From positions 62,001-126,000 of the forward strand of contig RAYY01000009.1 in the NCBI GenBank assembly GCA_003611875.1: DNA of 64,000 bases, written 5' to 3'. A program made the translations under genes and the position numbers. Below are positions 8,665-17,900 of the stretch, in pieces. Position 1 is the first letter of the stretch. Each line of letters opens with the position of its first letter. The notes beneath the pieces are model-generated. The model was not told the DNA's origin. It saw only the letters and a list, made by a program, of their open reading frames with translations, and made no database searches. The stretch is from a bacterium D16-56. Lineage in GTDB: Bacteria; Bacillota; Clostridia; Lachnospirales; Lachnospiraceae.

Positions 8665-10032
8665 TTATCCCTTTTTTGCTCTTTCCTTTTTCCTCTTTTC
8701 TTTAAAGTAATCGTCAATTCTTTCCTTAATATCCGAGGGTTTTAAGTTCTTCAGCAAATATCCATCCACCTTTAAGGACAATACCTTTTTCACACTATCC
8801 GGGTCACCCCTGCTGGTCAGGAAAATCACAGGAATATCCGCAAATTCCGCCTCGGAACGAAGCATCTCCAATACATACCTTCCATCACAGACCGGCATAT
8901 CATAATCCAGCAGCACCAGATCCGGCCGACCCAAGGTAATCGCCCGAATTGCAGACGCACCGGAGCTGACCCCAGATACTTCATAGCTACCTGACAAAAG
9001 GTTCTTCATCCCATGCCGTATTGTCATGGAATCATCCACCACAAGCACTTTTGGTTTTTCGACGTTTTCCCTTTCGGTAAGATATCTTCCGATTTCCTTC
9101 ATTGCGTTGCTTGCCTCAATGGGAACCCCAATGCTGTTTTGAAGCACATGAGGCGCAATGACGCAATAAGAAAAGTATCCCTCACTTGTATCAAACAGCA
9201 GGCTGACCTGCGGCTGCTTATTCTCAAAAATCTCCTGAAATTGCTCATAAGTAAGGAAGCTTTCCTCGATCATCTCATAAGATTCCATGGAAGGATAATG
9301 TTCCATAACATGCTGTACAAACTGACATGCGGTATATCTTACTGCATTAAGCAGCATAATATCCAGTTTATTGGATCTGGTCTTCATCAGCTTTCCGACC
9401 GTATTAATAAGAATCTTTTCCTCATAAGCCAGAAGAATCTCCCATTTCTCATCATCCTGCTGCCTGCCGTAAACCAGCCTATAGTAAACCCCATTTCCAA
9501 ATCTTTCCCCACTATAAGCCTCGCTGATTACTTGTGCTTTTAATTGGAACATGTTATGCAGCAGCTTCAGGATCAAATCCTTCATAGCCGCAAGTTCTTC
9601 CTCCGGGAGAAGATCAACCCACTTGCTCATTTTTCCGCCTGTAATCGCCACATCCTCTGTCAGGGTATGTCCAATCAGCCATCCTGCACAGACAGCCAGA
9701 AAATGGTCAATAGACTCAGAAGAATAATCCTCCCGCCGCAATTCCTTTTCCAGCGCAGGAAGGGAATGCTCTCGGAATCCCTTATGTAAACGCCTATGGG
9801 TTTCTAGTTCTTCATAGGCAATTAGCTCCATGTATTTTTCCTCGTCTTCAAAATGCTTCAGAGCATGCTCTTTAAAATATTTGATTCCCTCCTGACATGC
9901 CCTTATGCTTTTCCTTTCATCTTCTTCAAGCGCAAAAAGCTTATTGATAATCTTAAAAAGTCTCTTGTGCTCATCATCAATGACCTTTATCCCGATATTG
10001 AATTCATCCTTCCATACCAGTTGATTATCCAT
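8665..10032 (-). CDS. Hemerythrin / CheX-like / response-regulator receiver fusion
   Basis: 455 residues in three parts. Residues 1-135 are a bacteriohemerythrin with all seven expected di-iron ligands by spacing: H22, H60, E64, H79, H83, H122 and D127; such domains bind O2. Residues about 150-315 resemble a CheX/CheC-type fold (weak, by pattern). Residues about 327-455 are a receiver domain with the acidic pair in VLVVDDSMTIR, the phospho-acceptor D376 in LLDYDMP, and a basic tail. There is no DNA-binding output domain and no kinase next to it. Start at 10032 follows AAAGGAGG. It is a single-gene unit with its own terminator. Inference: an oxygen or redox input to a phosphorelay or chemotaxis-like circuit. 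Confidence 0.8.
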   Translation of the reverse strand: MDNQLVWKDEFNIGIKVIDDEHKRLFKIINKLFALEEDERKSIRACQEGIKYFKEHALKHFEDEEKYMELIAYEELETHRRLHKGFREHSLPALEKELRREDYSSESIDHFLAVCAGWLIGHTLTEDVAITGGKMSKWVDLLPEEELAAMKDLILKLLHNMFQLKAQVISEAYSGERFGNGVYYRLVYGRQQDDEKWEILLAYEEKILINTVGKLMKTRSNKLDIMLLNAVRYTACQFVQHVMEHYPSMESYEMIEESFLTYEQFQEIFENKQPQVSLLFDTSEGYFSYCVIAPHVLQNSIGVPIEASNAMKEIGRYLTERENVEKPKVLVVDDSMTIRHGMKNLLSGSYEVSGVSSGASAIRAITLGRPDLVLLDYDMPVCDGRYVLEMLRSEAEFADIPVIFLTSRGDPDSVKKVLSLKVDGYLLKNLKPSDIKERIDDYFKEKRKKERAKKG

Positions 10033-10092
10033 GATGTTTGATCCTCCTTTGCTACATTACGGCCCTTGTATGATAACCGTCTTTCAATAATT

Positions 10093-10121
10093 ACCATACT
10101 ACAGAAAACCTAAAAATGCAA
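10093..10121 (-). promoter_or_regulatory. Predicted sigma-A type promoter of the hemerythrin gene
   Basis: On the minus strand TTGCAT and TATGGT are separated by 17 bases, about 60 bases upstream of the start codon at 10032. Match is fair, not tested. Confidence 0.4.
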
Positions 10122-10142
10122 GGGATAATTCCCCCTATGGAC

Positions 10143-10215
10143 CTTCATTTTTTTGTTCTGCATGGTTCTGCCCCATGAGTTTACCATCCTGCAGAATCTG
10201 GCTGCCGCTCACGAG
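10143..10215 (-). pseudogene. Short spoIVB-like 3' fragment at the BREX border
   Basis: One minus-strand frame reads SGSQILQDGKLMGQNH, very close to SGSPILQDGKLVGAVTH around the catalytic serine of the spoIVB gene at 23930-25219. At the DNA level two blocks of 11-12 bases match the spoIVB sequence near 24017-24045. It is too short to be a gene. It may be a relic of the event that placed the BREX island next to spoIVB, or part of an unrelated protease. Confidence 0.4.
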
Positions 10216-10219
10216 TGAG

Positions 10220-10794
10220 TCATTCAACTCCTAGCTCCTTAAACACCGCATCTTCCGCACTCTGGTATGGAATCAACTGAAATGCACTCATCAAATCTGA
10301 CGGCACCGCTATAAAATCAGTCATAGATGTAGCAGGAAGCAGAACTTTCTTTGCTCCGCTGTCAAGACATACCTGCAGGGTATTCGCCAGTTCATCCACC
10401 TTAATCAGCGTTCCGCTGATTCTTTTGCCGTTCGCTGTGAAAAAACTAAATGCAGCATTGCTGGATTCCTTTGCATCACGGTCCGTTCCAATACCTGTTC
10501 TCTCAGACTTACCATTCTCCGGACAGCAATGGTATCTCTCTGCGCCTCATCCGGGCGCACAAAATTATCTGCCAAAATTCGCTTTACGCTTTGCACTCCC
10601 TGCTCAATAATCTCCTCATCATCCGAGCTGCAGTACTGTCCCAGAAGGAATTCCAACACGTAGACCGGTACATTTGCCCCTTCTTTTAGCCTTTTTGTCA
10701 AATCCTATCGTACAATTTTTCCATCAAAATTTTGGCGCAGCTTTGTTCTGATTGTCTGACGCAAATCCGCATATTCCAGTATTATTTCCTGCAT
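10220..10794 (-). pseudogene. brxL: brxL remnant (BREX Lon-like protein), internally deleted and interrupted
   Basis: An ATG at 10794 opens a frame ending in NFDGKIVR, then a TAG stop, then DLTKRLKEGANVPVYVLEFL and ILADNFVRPDEAQ, the conserved start of BrxL. After about 30 further residues the frame is lost, and a different frame continues with ANGKRISGTLIKVDE and LDSGAKKVLLPATS to SAEDAVFKELGVE, the conserved C-terminus. The roughly 500 residues between, with the AAA+ and Lon-type parts, are missing. So at least a nonsense codon, a large deletion and a frameshift are present. It lies at the end of the BREX operon, the normal place for brxL in type 1 systems. Product is surely non-functional as BrxL. 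Confidence 0.85.
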
Positions 10795-10819
10795 ATACAC
10801 TCACCAGTCTCTCCGCCTG

Positions 10820-13402
10820 TTAAAATTCAAATCCAAAATCTTCGGTAAACGGCAGATCCATGATTACCTGCCTGCTCATAATTTCTGCCCCATTCCGTTC
10901 AAGCAATACTTTCAAATAGTGTTTTCTGTTGCTGTCATAACTTTTTTTCTTGATATCGAAACTCAGGGTAACAATTCGGTTCGCTGGTTTTTCTTCCTCG
11001 CTGTCCGCTGCATGCAGCACTTCATTGGAAATAATCTCGCCGCTATCTGACTCAAACCGAATCCGATACGCTGCCGCCTTCACTACATCACTTACCGCTT
11101 TCTCCTGATAAAAATCCAGTTTTAATTTCAGATTCGTAATCTTGCGGACATCCGTTATCAGATTCAGCCTCACATTCTCTGTTTCTACTATCCCTTTCTG
11201 TGTCTTTATGAAAAGACAAGGAACAATCATCTCCTGGGGGGATGCGCCGCCGTGTACGTAGTTCATGCCTCCTCCGCACTTAAAAACACTCATCCCCTTA
11301 GCGAGCATGATATATCGATGGTCGCTGTTTCCAAGAGCCTCTCCCATTGAAAGCGCATATACCCCATCTGCAGCATGCTTGTCCTCTGAAATGATAAATC
11401 GACGGTCTGTAAATGCCCATTTACCAGCTAAATTTTCCAGTTTATCCGTAGACGCAAGTTTTCTCCTGGTATAGATATAGCCGTGATCTGCCGTGATCAA
11501 AAATCGGTATACATTCCCGTTCTTTCGAAGCCACTTTACCAAATCAAACAACTCCCGAATCGTCTGACTCGTCGCCTCAAACACCCTGTTTTCCGACTGG
11601 AGCGCTTCCCCGATGGTGTCAATCTGATTATGAAAGACATAAATAACCTGTTTTCCCGCAGTATAATCTCTTACCTTGGATTTTAATGCCTTAATTGCGT
11701 CAAAACTGATTGCCGCAGATTTTGGATTTGCCGCCTGCAATATTTTCTCCTTTAAAACCGTAGTTCCTGTGGGACGACCATCCAGCAGCACTGTCGGCGT
11801 CTTCTCATCCGTCAGCGTTATCTCCTCATGAGGAAGCAGCTGTGCATTTCCAAGTATGGTGATGGAGGGCAAAGACGTCATCATAGCCGACATTGACACT
11901 TCTGAGTTTTCATCCTCCCGAAGCATCCTTTCCAATTCCTTAGCTGCTTCATAACGCAAACCATCAGAGACAATGACCACCACCTTTTCCCGCATGGGAG
12001 CTACCTTTTCCTGGTAAAAATTCTTTTGCTCTGCTATGACCTGGCGGAACGCATTTTCTTCATAGGCAACATTCCACTGATATACAATCTTCTCTAGGTA
12101 ATCTGTTATATAAACATTCTGAAGGAGCTCCGCCAGCTGCTCAAAGGGTTCTTTGTCTTCTATTCGCTCCAGCGCAGAGATAAACCTGCGATATTCCGTA
12201 TCAATCTTGTAATCTTCTTTACAGTAATTCTGTATCAAATCAGAAAGCGACGCAGCCGGTACATAATGAGCCGCCTTAAGGAGCCTGAATCCGGCCAACA
12301 ACGCCTCATATTCTGCTGAAAACATTGTTCCAAAGTGAAGCCGCAGCCTTTCCTCGCATATGTCAGGAATAGAGCATCCGGAAATGGAGGCATTGCAATC
12401 CTCGGCCAGTTCCCGCTCAATGATCCATTGCATCAGAGTGTGGTCTATGAGAGCAAAAGAAGCTGTATGAAGGATGCTTTCCAGCGGAAGGCTCTGGATA
12501 ATGGCTGCTGCATCTAACTCCTGGGATGCTACTTGGGATATGGTATCAAAGCAATCCCGGTGCATCATATTGTTCATCATGTTTTCCAGCATGACAGAAA
12601 TATTGCTGACCTTTCGCTTCATCCTCTCCTGCATAAACAGTTTCCACTGGCTTGGCGCTGCAGTAAGATAATCCTTACAAGTGTAAACGGCAAAAAGCGT
12701 TATCACAAACTTAAGGAGGGACGGCTTTGCCTCTGTGTAGCCAAAACGGCTTTCACACAAATTCCAGAATACATCTGTCAGCCCATTTTGAGAAAATTCT
12801 GTAATAATTCTCTGTTCCCGGATATCTCCGTAGGAGAGAACCGCATAGAATAAACCATCTACTGTTGTGTTTCGTGCCTTTGCCACCACACACATGGCAA
12901 TTACGGGAATCATTTCCTGATCAACAGAGGACAAATCCATCTCTTTTGCTCGCTCGATAAAAGCATTCGCACGACGTATTCCCGCCTTTTTTTCGGCCGC
13001 TTTCATTTTTCCTTTGCCAACTGCAAAAAACACTTTCAAAGACTCTAAAGAACTGCGCAGTCTGGAAGGCAGACCGATATCTGCCGCTATCAACGATAAT
13101 TTATCCGCATAAAATGCTTTGGAATATAGAAGTGTATCCTCCAAGTGATTTTTCGATACCGGCGGTTTTTCAAAAGGTGCATAGATGAGATACTGTCCTT
13201 CTGGATTCTCATGTTCAATCAGCAATTTAATACGAAAAGCATTCCGTTCTGTCAAATGCAGAATCTCAACCGCCCCCAGTTTGAGCTGATCCACCATATC
13301 GGAAAAACTTCCATCAGCATCATACCAAAATACAAGTCTCTGTCCGTTTTCAAATTCCGTATTAAGTTTTTTTTCGATTTCCTGTAAATTCAGCTCAGCC
13401 AT
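10820..13402 (-). CDS. pglZ: BREX type 1 alkaline-phosphatase-fold protein PglZ
   Basis: 860 residues. The phosphatase-fold region around residues 470-680 shows VVIVSDGLRYEAAKELERML, with the metal-binding Asp, and ITADHGYIYTRRK, which is typical of PglZ type A. The N-terminal half is a long helical region; the C-terminal 170 residues are beta-rich. In BREX, PglZ is essential and works with BrxC, BrxB and PglX in methylation and phage exclusion. It starts 7 bases after the AlbA_2 gene stop. Length and position fit an intact gene. Confidence 0.9.
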   Translation of the reverse strand: MAELNLQEIEKKLNTEFENGQRLVFWYDADGSFSDMVDQLKLGAVEILHLTERNAFRIKLLIEHENPEGQYLIYAPFEKPPVSKNHLEDTLLYSKAFYADKLSLIAADIGLPSRLRSSLESLKVFFAVGKGKMKAAEKKAGIRRANAFIERAKEMDLSSVDQEMIPVIAMCVVAKARNTTVDGLFYAVLSYGDIREQRIITEFSQNGLTDVFWNLCESRFGYTEAKPSLLKFVITLFAVYTCKDYLTAAPSQWKLFMQERMKRKVSNISVMLENMMNNMMHRDCFDTISQVASQELDAAAIIQSLPLESILHTASFALIDHTLMQWIIERELAEDCNASISGCSIPDICEERLRLHFGTMFSAEYEALLAGFRLLKAAHYVPAASLSDLIQNYCKEDYKIDTEYRRFISALERIEDKEPFEQLAELLQNVYITDYLEKIVYQWNVAYEENAFRQVIAEQKNFYQEKVAPMREKVVVIVSDGLRYEAAKELERMLREDENSEVSMSAMMTSLPSITILGNAQLLPHEEITLTDEKTPTVLLDGRPTGTTVLKEKILQAANPKSAAISFDAIKALKSKVRDYTAGKQVIYVFHNQIDTIGEALQSENRVFEATSQTIRELFDLVKWLRKNGNVYRFLITADHGYIYTRRKLASTDKLENLAGKWAFTDRRFIISEDKHAADGVYALSMGEALGNSDHRYIMLAKGMSVFKCGGGMNYVHGGASPQEMIVPCLFIKTQKGIVETENVRLNLITDVRKITNLKLKLDFYQEKAVSDVVKAAAYRIRFESDSGEIISNEVLHAADSEEEKPANRIVTLSFDIKKKSYDSNRKHYLKVLLERNGAEIMSRQVIMDLPFTEDFGFEF

Positions 13403-13408
13403 ATATCC

Positions 13409-14923
13409 TTACCATTCCCTTATCTCCCATCTGCCAGAACGATTACTTCCTACTCTGACAAGAATCCCCTTTTTCTGGAGTCCTGACATGACTCGTTTTA
13501 TTGTCCTAAGAGGAATATCGGTCAATTCTTTAAGCTGAGATTGTGTCGTCAAAGGCTTATTTTTAAGGATATCGATAATCAGTAATTCTTCTTCTGACAA
13601 TTCTATCTGATTTTGCCGCTTGATGCTTATTTGAGTACCATTAGCGCCGATTTTGGTGCCATTGGTGCCAGCTTTGGTGCCATTGGTGCCATTGGTGCCA
13701 GCTTTGGTGCCAACAGTCTCAAATTTCTTTCTCATTTCGTGACTTTCATTCGCTGTTTTCCTAAAAAGCACGACTCTGAATCCATTTCCAAATTCTTCGA
13801 TAATGGGCTTCTTTAATCCGTATTCACGGCAACTCCTTTGGATTCTCTCCAATCCGGTTCCCCAGCCTTCAATAATCCCCATATAATAAAATGCTTCTGA
13901 TATTGCTGCGTTCCTGCATTTGGATTTTCCTTTCAGTGCTTCCTCCATATCCAAACCGCCATACAGCATTCCCGGCGACAAAAATTCTACCCGGTCATCA
14001 TAAATGGAGACCTGAATACAAGAATCATCTACGTAACTTCGGTGAGTGACTGCATTCACAATCGCCTCCCTGACTGCCCGAATTGGGAGTTCATAAACAT
14101 CTCTCCGAACAATTCCATTAATTTCCGCACTTTTATTGATATGGCGAAGGACAAACTGGTACGCATCCTCTATCTGCTGATAAATGGGGCCTTTAAACTC
14201 TTTGCGATCAATAAACTCATCCCTCTCCGTTCCCTTAAACAAGGCACACTGTATTTTCGCATGTCTCATCCGATTTTCAGTCATAAGGTTAAATGCATGT
14301 GTTGGCGTATAATCTTTACCGTTCCTGCATAAAAGTCCTATATCCTCCAGCTTTGGAATAGTCATATTATGAATATCAGCCTTCTCATCTTCCGTTTTAC
14401 AGGATGATACAGCAATTTCTTTCATAGTCTTACAAAGTTTCAGCACTTTTTCCTCATCATACTCCATCCCGATTTCCTGTATGGAGTCGTAATAAATACG
14501 CTGCCCTTCCATTTCCAATTCCTGCATCGTCCTTATATCTGCCGGACGACTGGTGCCATTAATTCTGATAAATGAAGACGCCTCTTTCCCAATCGCTTTC
14601 AAATAGTATGGACGAAAACGCCCCGGAGCCACATCAATCACAAGCACGGTTTTATCTTCCAGCGTCTGAATCATGATATCCGGACTAATCTGCGGTGTAC
14701 AGGCATCTGATATCATATTGGATATATCGTCCGACAGCTTAAACGGATTAACGTCTCCGATCCCATAGACAGCGTTTGTAATGTCCTCAATTCCAAGGAT
14801 TATCTTGCCCCCTGTGCAGTTAGAGAAGGCAATCACATCCTTCAGAAACTTTTCATGCTTTTTCGGTATTTCTCTTTTAAATTCTACATTCTTGTTTTCA
14901 CCAAAGAAGCCCTTATCGACCAT
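13409..14923 (-). CDS. AlbA_2 / divergent ATPase / winged-helix protein inside the BREX operon
   Basis: 504 residues. Residues about 6-130 form an AlbA_2 (Schlafen-type) domain with ENKNVEFKREIPKKHEKFLKDV and SNCTGGKIILGIED. Residues about 270-390 form the HATPase-like module (REAIVNAVTHRSY, GWGTGLERI) seen in AlbA_2 transcriptional regulators. A Gly/Thr/Asn/Lys repeat linker (about residues 397-425) leads to a C-terminal winged helix (about 440-504). It sits between pglX and pglZ, 18 and 6 bases from its neighbours, so it is co-transcribed. It is not a core BREX protein; it could regulate the operon or be an accessory effector. Function is inferred from domains only. Confidence 0.8.
   Translation of the reverse strand: MVDKGFFGENKNVEFKREIPKKHEKFLKDVIAFSNCTGGKIILGIEDITNAVYGIGDVNPFKLSDDISNMISDACTPQISPDIMIQTLEDKTVLVIDVAPGRFRPYYLKAIGKEASSFIRINGTSRPADIRTMQELEMEGQRIYYDSIQEIGMEYDEEKVLKLCKTMKEIAVSSCKTEDEKADIHNMTIPKLEDIGLLCRNGKDYTPTHAFNLMTENRMRHAKIQCALFKGTERDEFIDRKEFKGPIYQQIEDAYQFVLRHINKSAEINGIVRRDVYELPIRAVREAIVNAVTHRSYVDDSCIQVSIYDDRVEFLSPGMLYGGLDMEEALKGKSKCRNAAISEAFYYMGIIEGWGTGLERIQRSCREYGLKKPIIEEFGNGFRVVLFRKTANESHEMRKKFETVGTKAGTNGTNGTKAGTNGTKIGANGTQISIKRQNQIELSEEELLIIDILKNKPLTTQSQLKELTDIPLRTIKRVMSGLQKKGILVRVGSNRSGRWEIREW
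13655..13711. repeat. In-frame 21-bp/9-bp tandem repeat in the AlbA_2 gene
   Basis: Two 21-bp units (13661-13681 and 13691-13711) surround a 9-bp partial unit. All units are multiples of three, so copy number changes would alter only the length of the GTKAGTN linker before the winged helix. Confidence 0.8.
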
Positions 14924-14941
14924 TCCTCTCCACCTTCTTTA

Positions 14942-17900
14942 TTACTTAATCGGCGCCAGAATCTGATACATCACTCCATTCCGATCTGTCTGCAGCTTCT
15001 CATAATTCCGTTTTACGCCGTCATCCAAATCTAGGGAAATATGTTCGTTCGCCATATGCTCCAGCCGTTCATCATACTCCCGTATTTCTTCTACCTGTCT
15101 GCGCAAATGCTCGCGTCTTTTCTCCTCCACACCGATCTGTCTTGCATCCGTTATATGATCCAGCAGGGTGTCGATAGAGCGAATCTCTGTCTCATACCGC
15201 TTCTGAATATCCTGAAGATAGAGCTCTGCACGGGCTGTGGTATTTTCATCCATCCGGTGCATATAGGTCAAAGCCTTAAAGCCATTCTGCTTTCCGCTGT
15301 CATAGAGCCAGTAGATTGGACGCTTCTGGTAAATGGAACAGTGATCCTTGTAAAATCCGTTCAGGAAGTAGTTTCGTATAATTCCCCTGCTGGAAGTCCC
15401 TTTTCCGCCCAGTGCGCCAGCTATGAAATCCAGATTCTTTTCCAGTGAATTTTCTCCATAAACGACTTTTAGGAATTCGCAGAAACGTTCTACCATATCA
15501 TTTTCCACGTATTTCTTTTCCGTTAAAGGAATCATGTTATCGCGGTCTGGGAGAAAGGAGGTATACGAATTCTTATCCCATACCCCGCCTGCATATGCCA
15601 AACCCTCTACGTCCAAAGAATACCGACCGAACATACAGCCGACAGCATAGGAAATAAATCCAATAATTTCATTCCTTGTATTAGAATCTTTCAATGTAGG
15701 GGGACATAATCCTTTACTTGGCATTATATGTTCCATTTTATATATCTTTGCAAACAACTTATTTATCCTTATCTCGTTCATTTCAAGACGTAACTTTCTC
15801 GTAGCTAATGTTTCAAGAAATGTTGTTATTCTTTTACTTATTACAGAATGCTCTCCACTTAAGCTTTTGCTTACCAATGGGTGCTTTTTAAATTCCCAAC
15901 TTAATTCCGATTCATCCCAATCACATTTTGAAATTTTTATACATGTCTCTGCAAGCATAGAAATTTCATTTACTTGCTCTTGTGTGCCCCATATAATTGG
16001 CAATTTTGCAAGAACACCATTACTATAATGCATTCCTTGACAACTGATGTTCAGAAATTCTTGAAACACCCAGCTATTAAAATATCCACAAATATAATTC
16101 AAATTGGAATTATCATATGCAAAAAACGTTGGTCCAGCACTATCAAAAGTGAATCCTATTGGTACTCTTCTTGCCGTAAACCAACTAACTGTCAGATCAG
16201 ACCATGTAATTCCTTCTTTAAAATAATAGTCTGGATTTCTCACAACTGCTTTCTCAAATGAACGGATATCGCTGCCATTATTCTTCCAATTGATGACATA
16301 TTCATTATTACCATACCAGCGCCTTAAACTACCGCCCTTACTATGAGGATACCATTTTTTTATTGTATGGTTTACATTCATACAATGAAAATCTATATCC
16401 GCTAGTTTTACTTCAAACCACCTTCGCATAAAGCGATTATTATCAGCTGTTGCCATCCCTTGTTTCGGAGTACCATATGATTCAAGCGGAATTCCATTTT
16501 CAAAAGCCTTATACATACTTTTATCTAACCAATATGCAATTGGCGCACCTGCTAAGGCTTTGAAACGACTCTGTTTTGCCTCGTAACAGTAATTTAAAGA
16601 AAAATCATCAATCGCTGCCAATGTTTTAGGTTCTTGATTCTCCCATCCTCTAAATGATGATAATTGGATATAACGTCCAATATAATCTTGCGAACTATTT
16701 CTCAAAGTAAATATACAAACTGGTACACAGGCAACTTCAAATGCATTATATTCTAATTGAACAAGAGATGTTATCCCAACAGTATCAATCAAAATATTTC
16801 TCAATATCTCAAAACCTAAAAGATACATCCATACATATGGTGTGATAAATCCAAGCATACCACTTTTTATATCAAATTGTCGACACCGTAAAATAAATGC
16901 TCCATATATATCTGCTTTTCCAGCAGGATAATTTCTTTGTATATAATTTAACAGTTTAATATTAATATTTTTACTTCCCATATAAGGAGGATTCGTACAT
17001 GTGATCCAGTACCTCCTCTCCAATGTCTCCGCCACCTGCAATACCGGCAATAACACCTCCAAAGCAGGTTTTCGGAACACAGAACTGGTATCTTCTTCGA
17101 TTTCCCCAACCCTTGCACGAATTGTATCCCAATCCTGCGGTGTCACATTCAAAATAGAACCGTATTCCTTCGCATCCTCCAGCTCAGCAAGAATAGTATC
17201 CAGAGCTGCCTCCAGCTTTTCATCTCCATTACAGAAATACTTCACCGTTTCTTTATCCACCGAATTGCTCTCTTCAATCGCATAAACATGAGGTTTAATC
17301 CCGCTGCTGAGGATCCGCCGATTATGCTTGCGTGCTTTCATCATAACAGCAAAATAAGCAAGCTGGTAGGCGCGGTCATCAATATCTAAGCCATACAGAT
17401 TATGCTCAAGAATGGATTTTGCCGCCTCCCGCTCACTATATCCTACCGACACATAAATTTGCATCAGCACATCAAACATATAGACCAGAATATGACCGCT
17501 CCCCATGCAGGGATCGATACACTTTAAATCCTCCGGTTCCAGTTTTGCATACTCTTTTCGAATTTCGGCAAGCTGCGCCTCCACCTCAGGCTCCTGAGGT
17601 GCCTCATCCAGATAATATCTCCAATTTGACTTTAGGCTGTCATCCGGATGTCCCTCCAGCCATAGTCTTCCCAGGCTGTTTTCCACCATATACCGGACAA
17701 TCCAGTCCGGAGTAAAAAGCTGGGTGGCTGACGGTATCCTCTCTCTTGCAATCTTGACATTCTTTTTTAAGAGTGCAAAGGTCTCATCCTTCAGTTCCGT
17801 GTTATAATACTGATAAATCCAACCGATAATCTGCACCTGATCTTTCCAGTCATCTTCCGGAATATCGTGTACAAGCCGGTAAAGGACCCCGTCTTTATCA

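Noticed and set aside
10143-10215. Perfect direct-repeat attachment sites around BREX
   Set aside because: The similarity to spoIVB is imperfect (blocks of 11-12 bases), so it is not a recent exact duplication.
13655-13711. Repeat in the AlbA_2 gene as a frameshifting phase switch
   Set aside because: All units are multiples of three, so only linker length can change.
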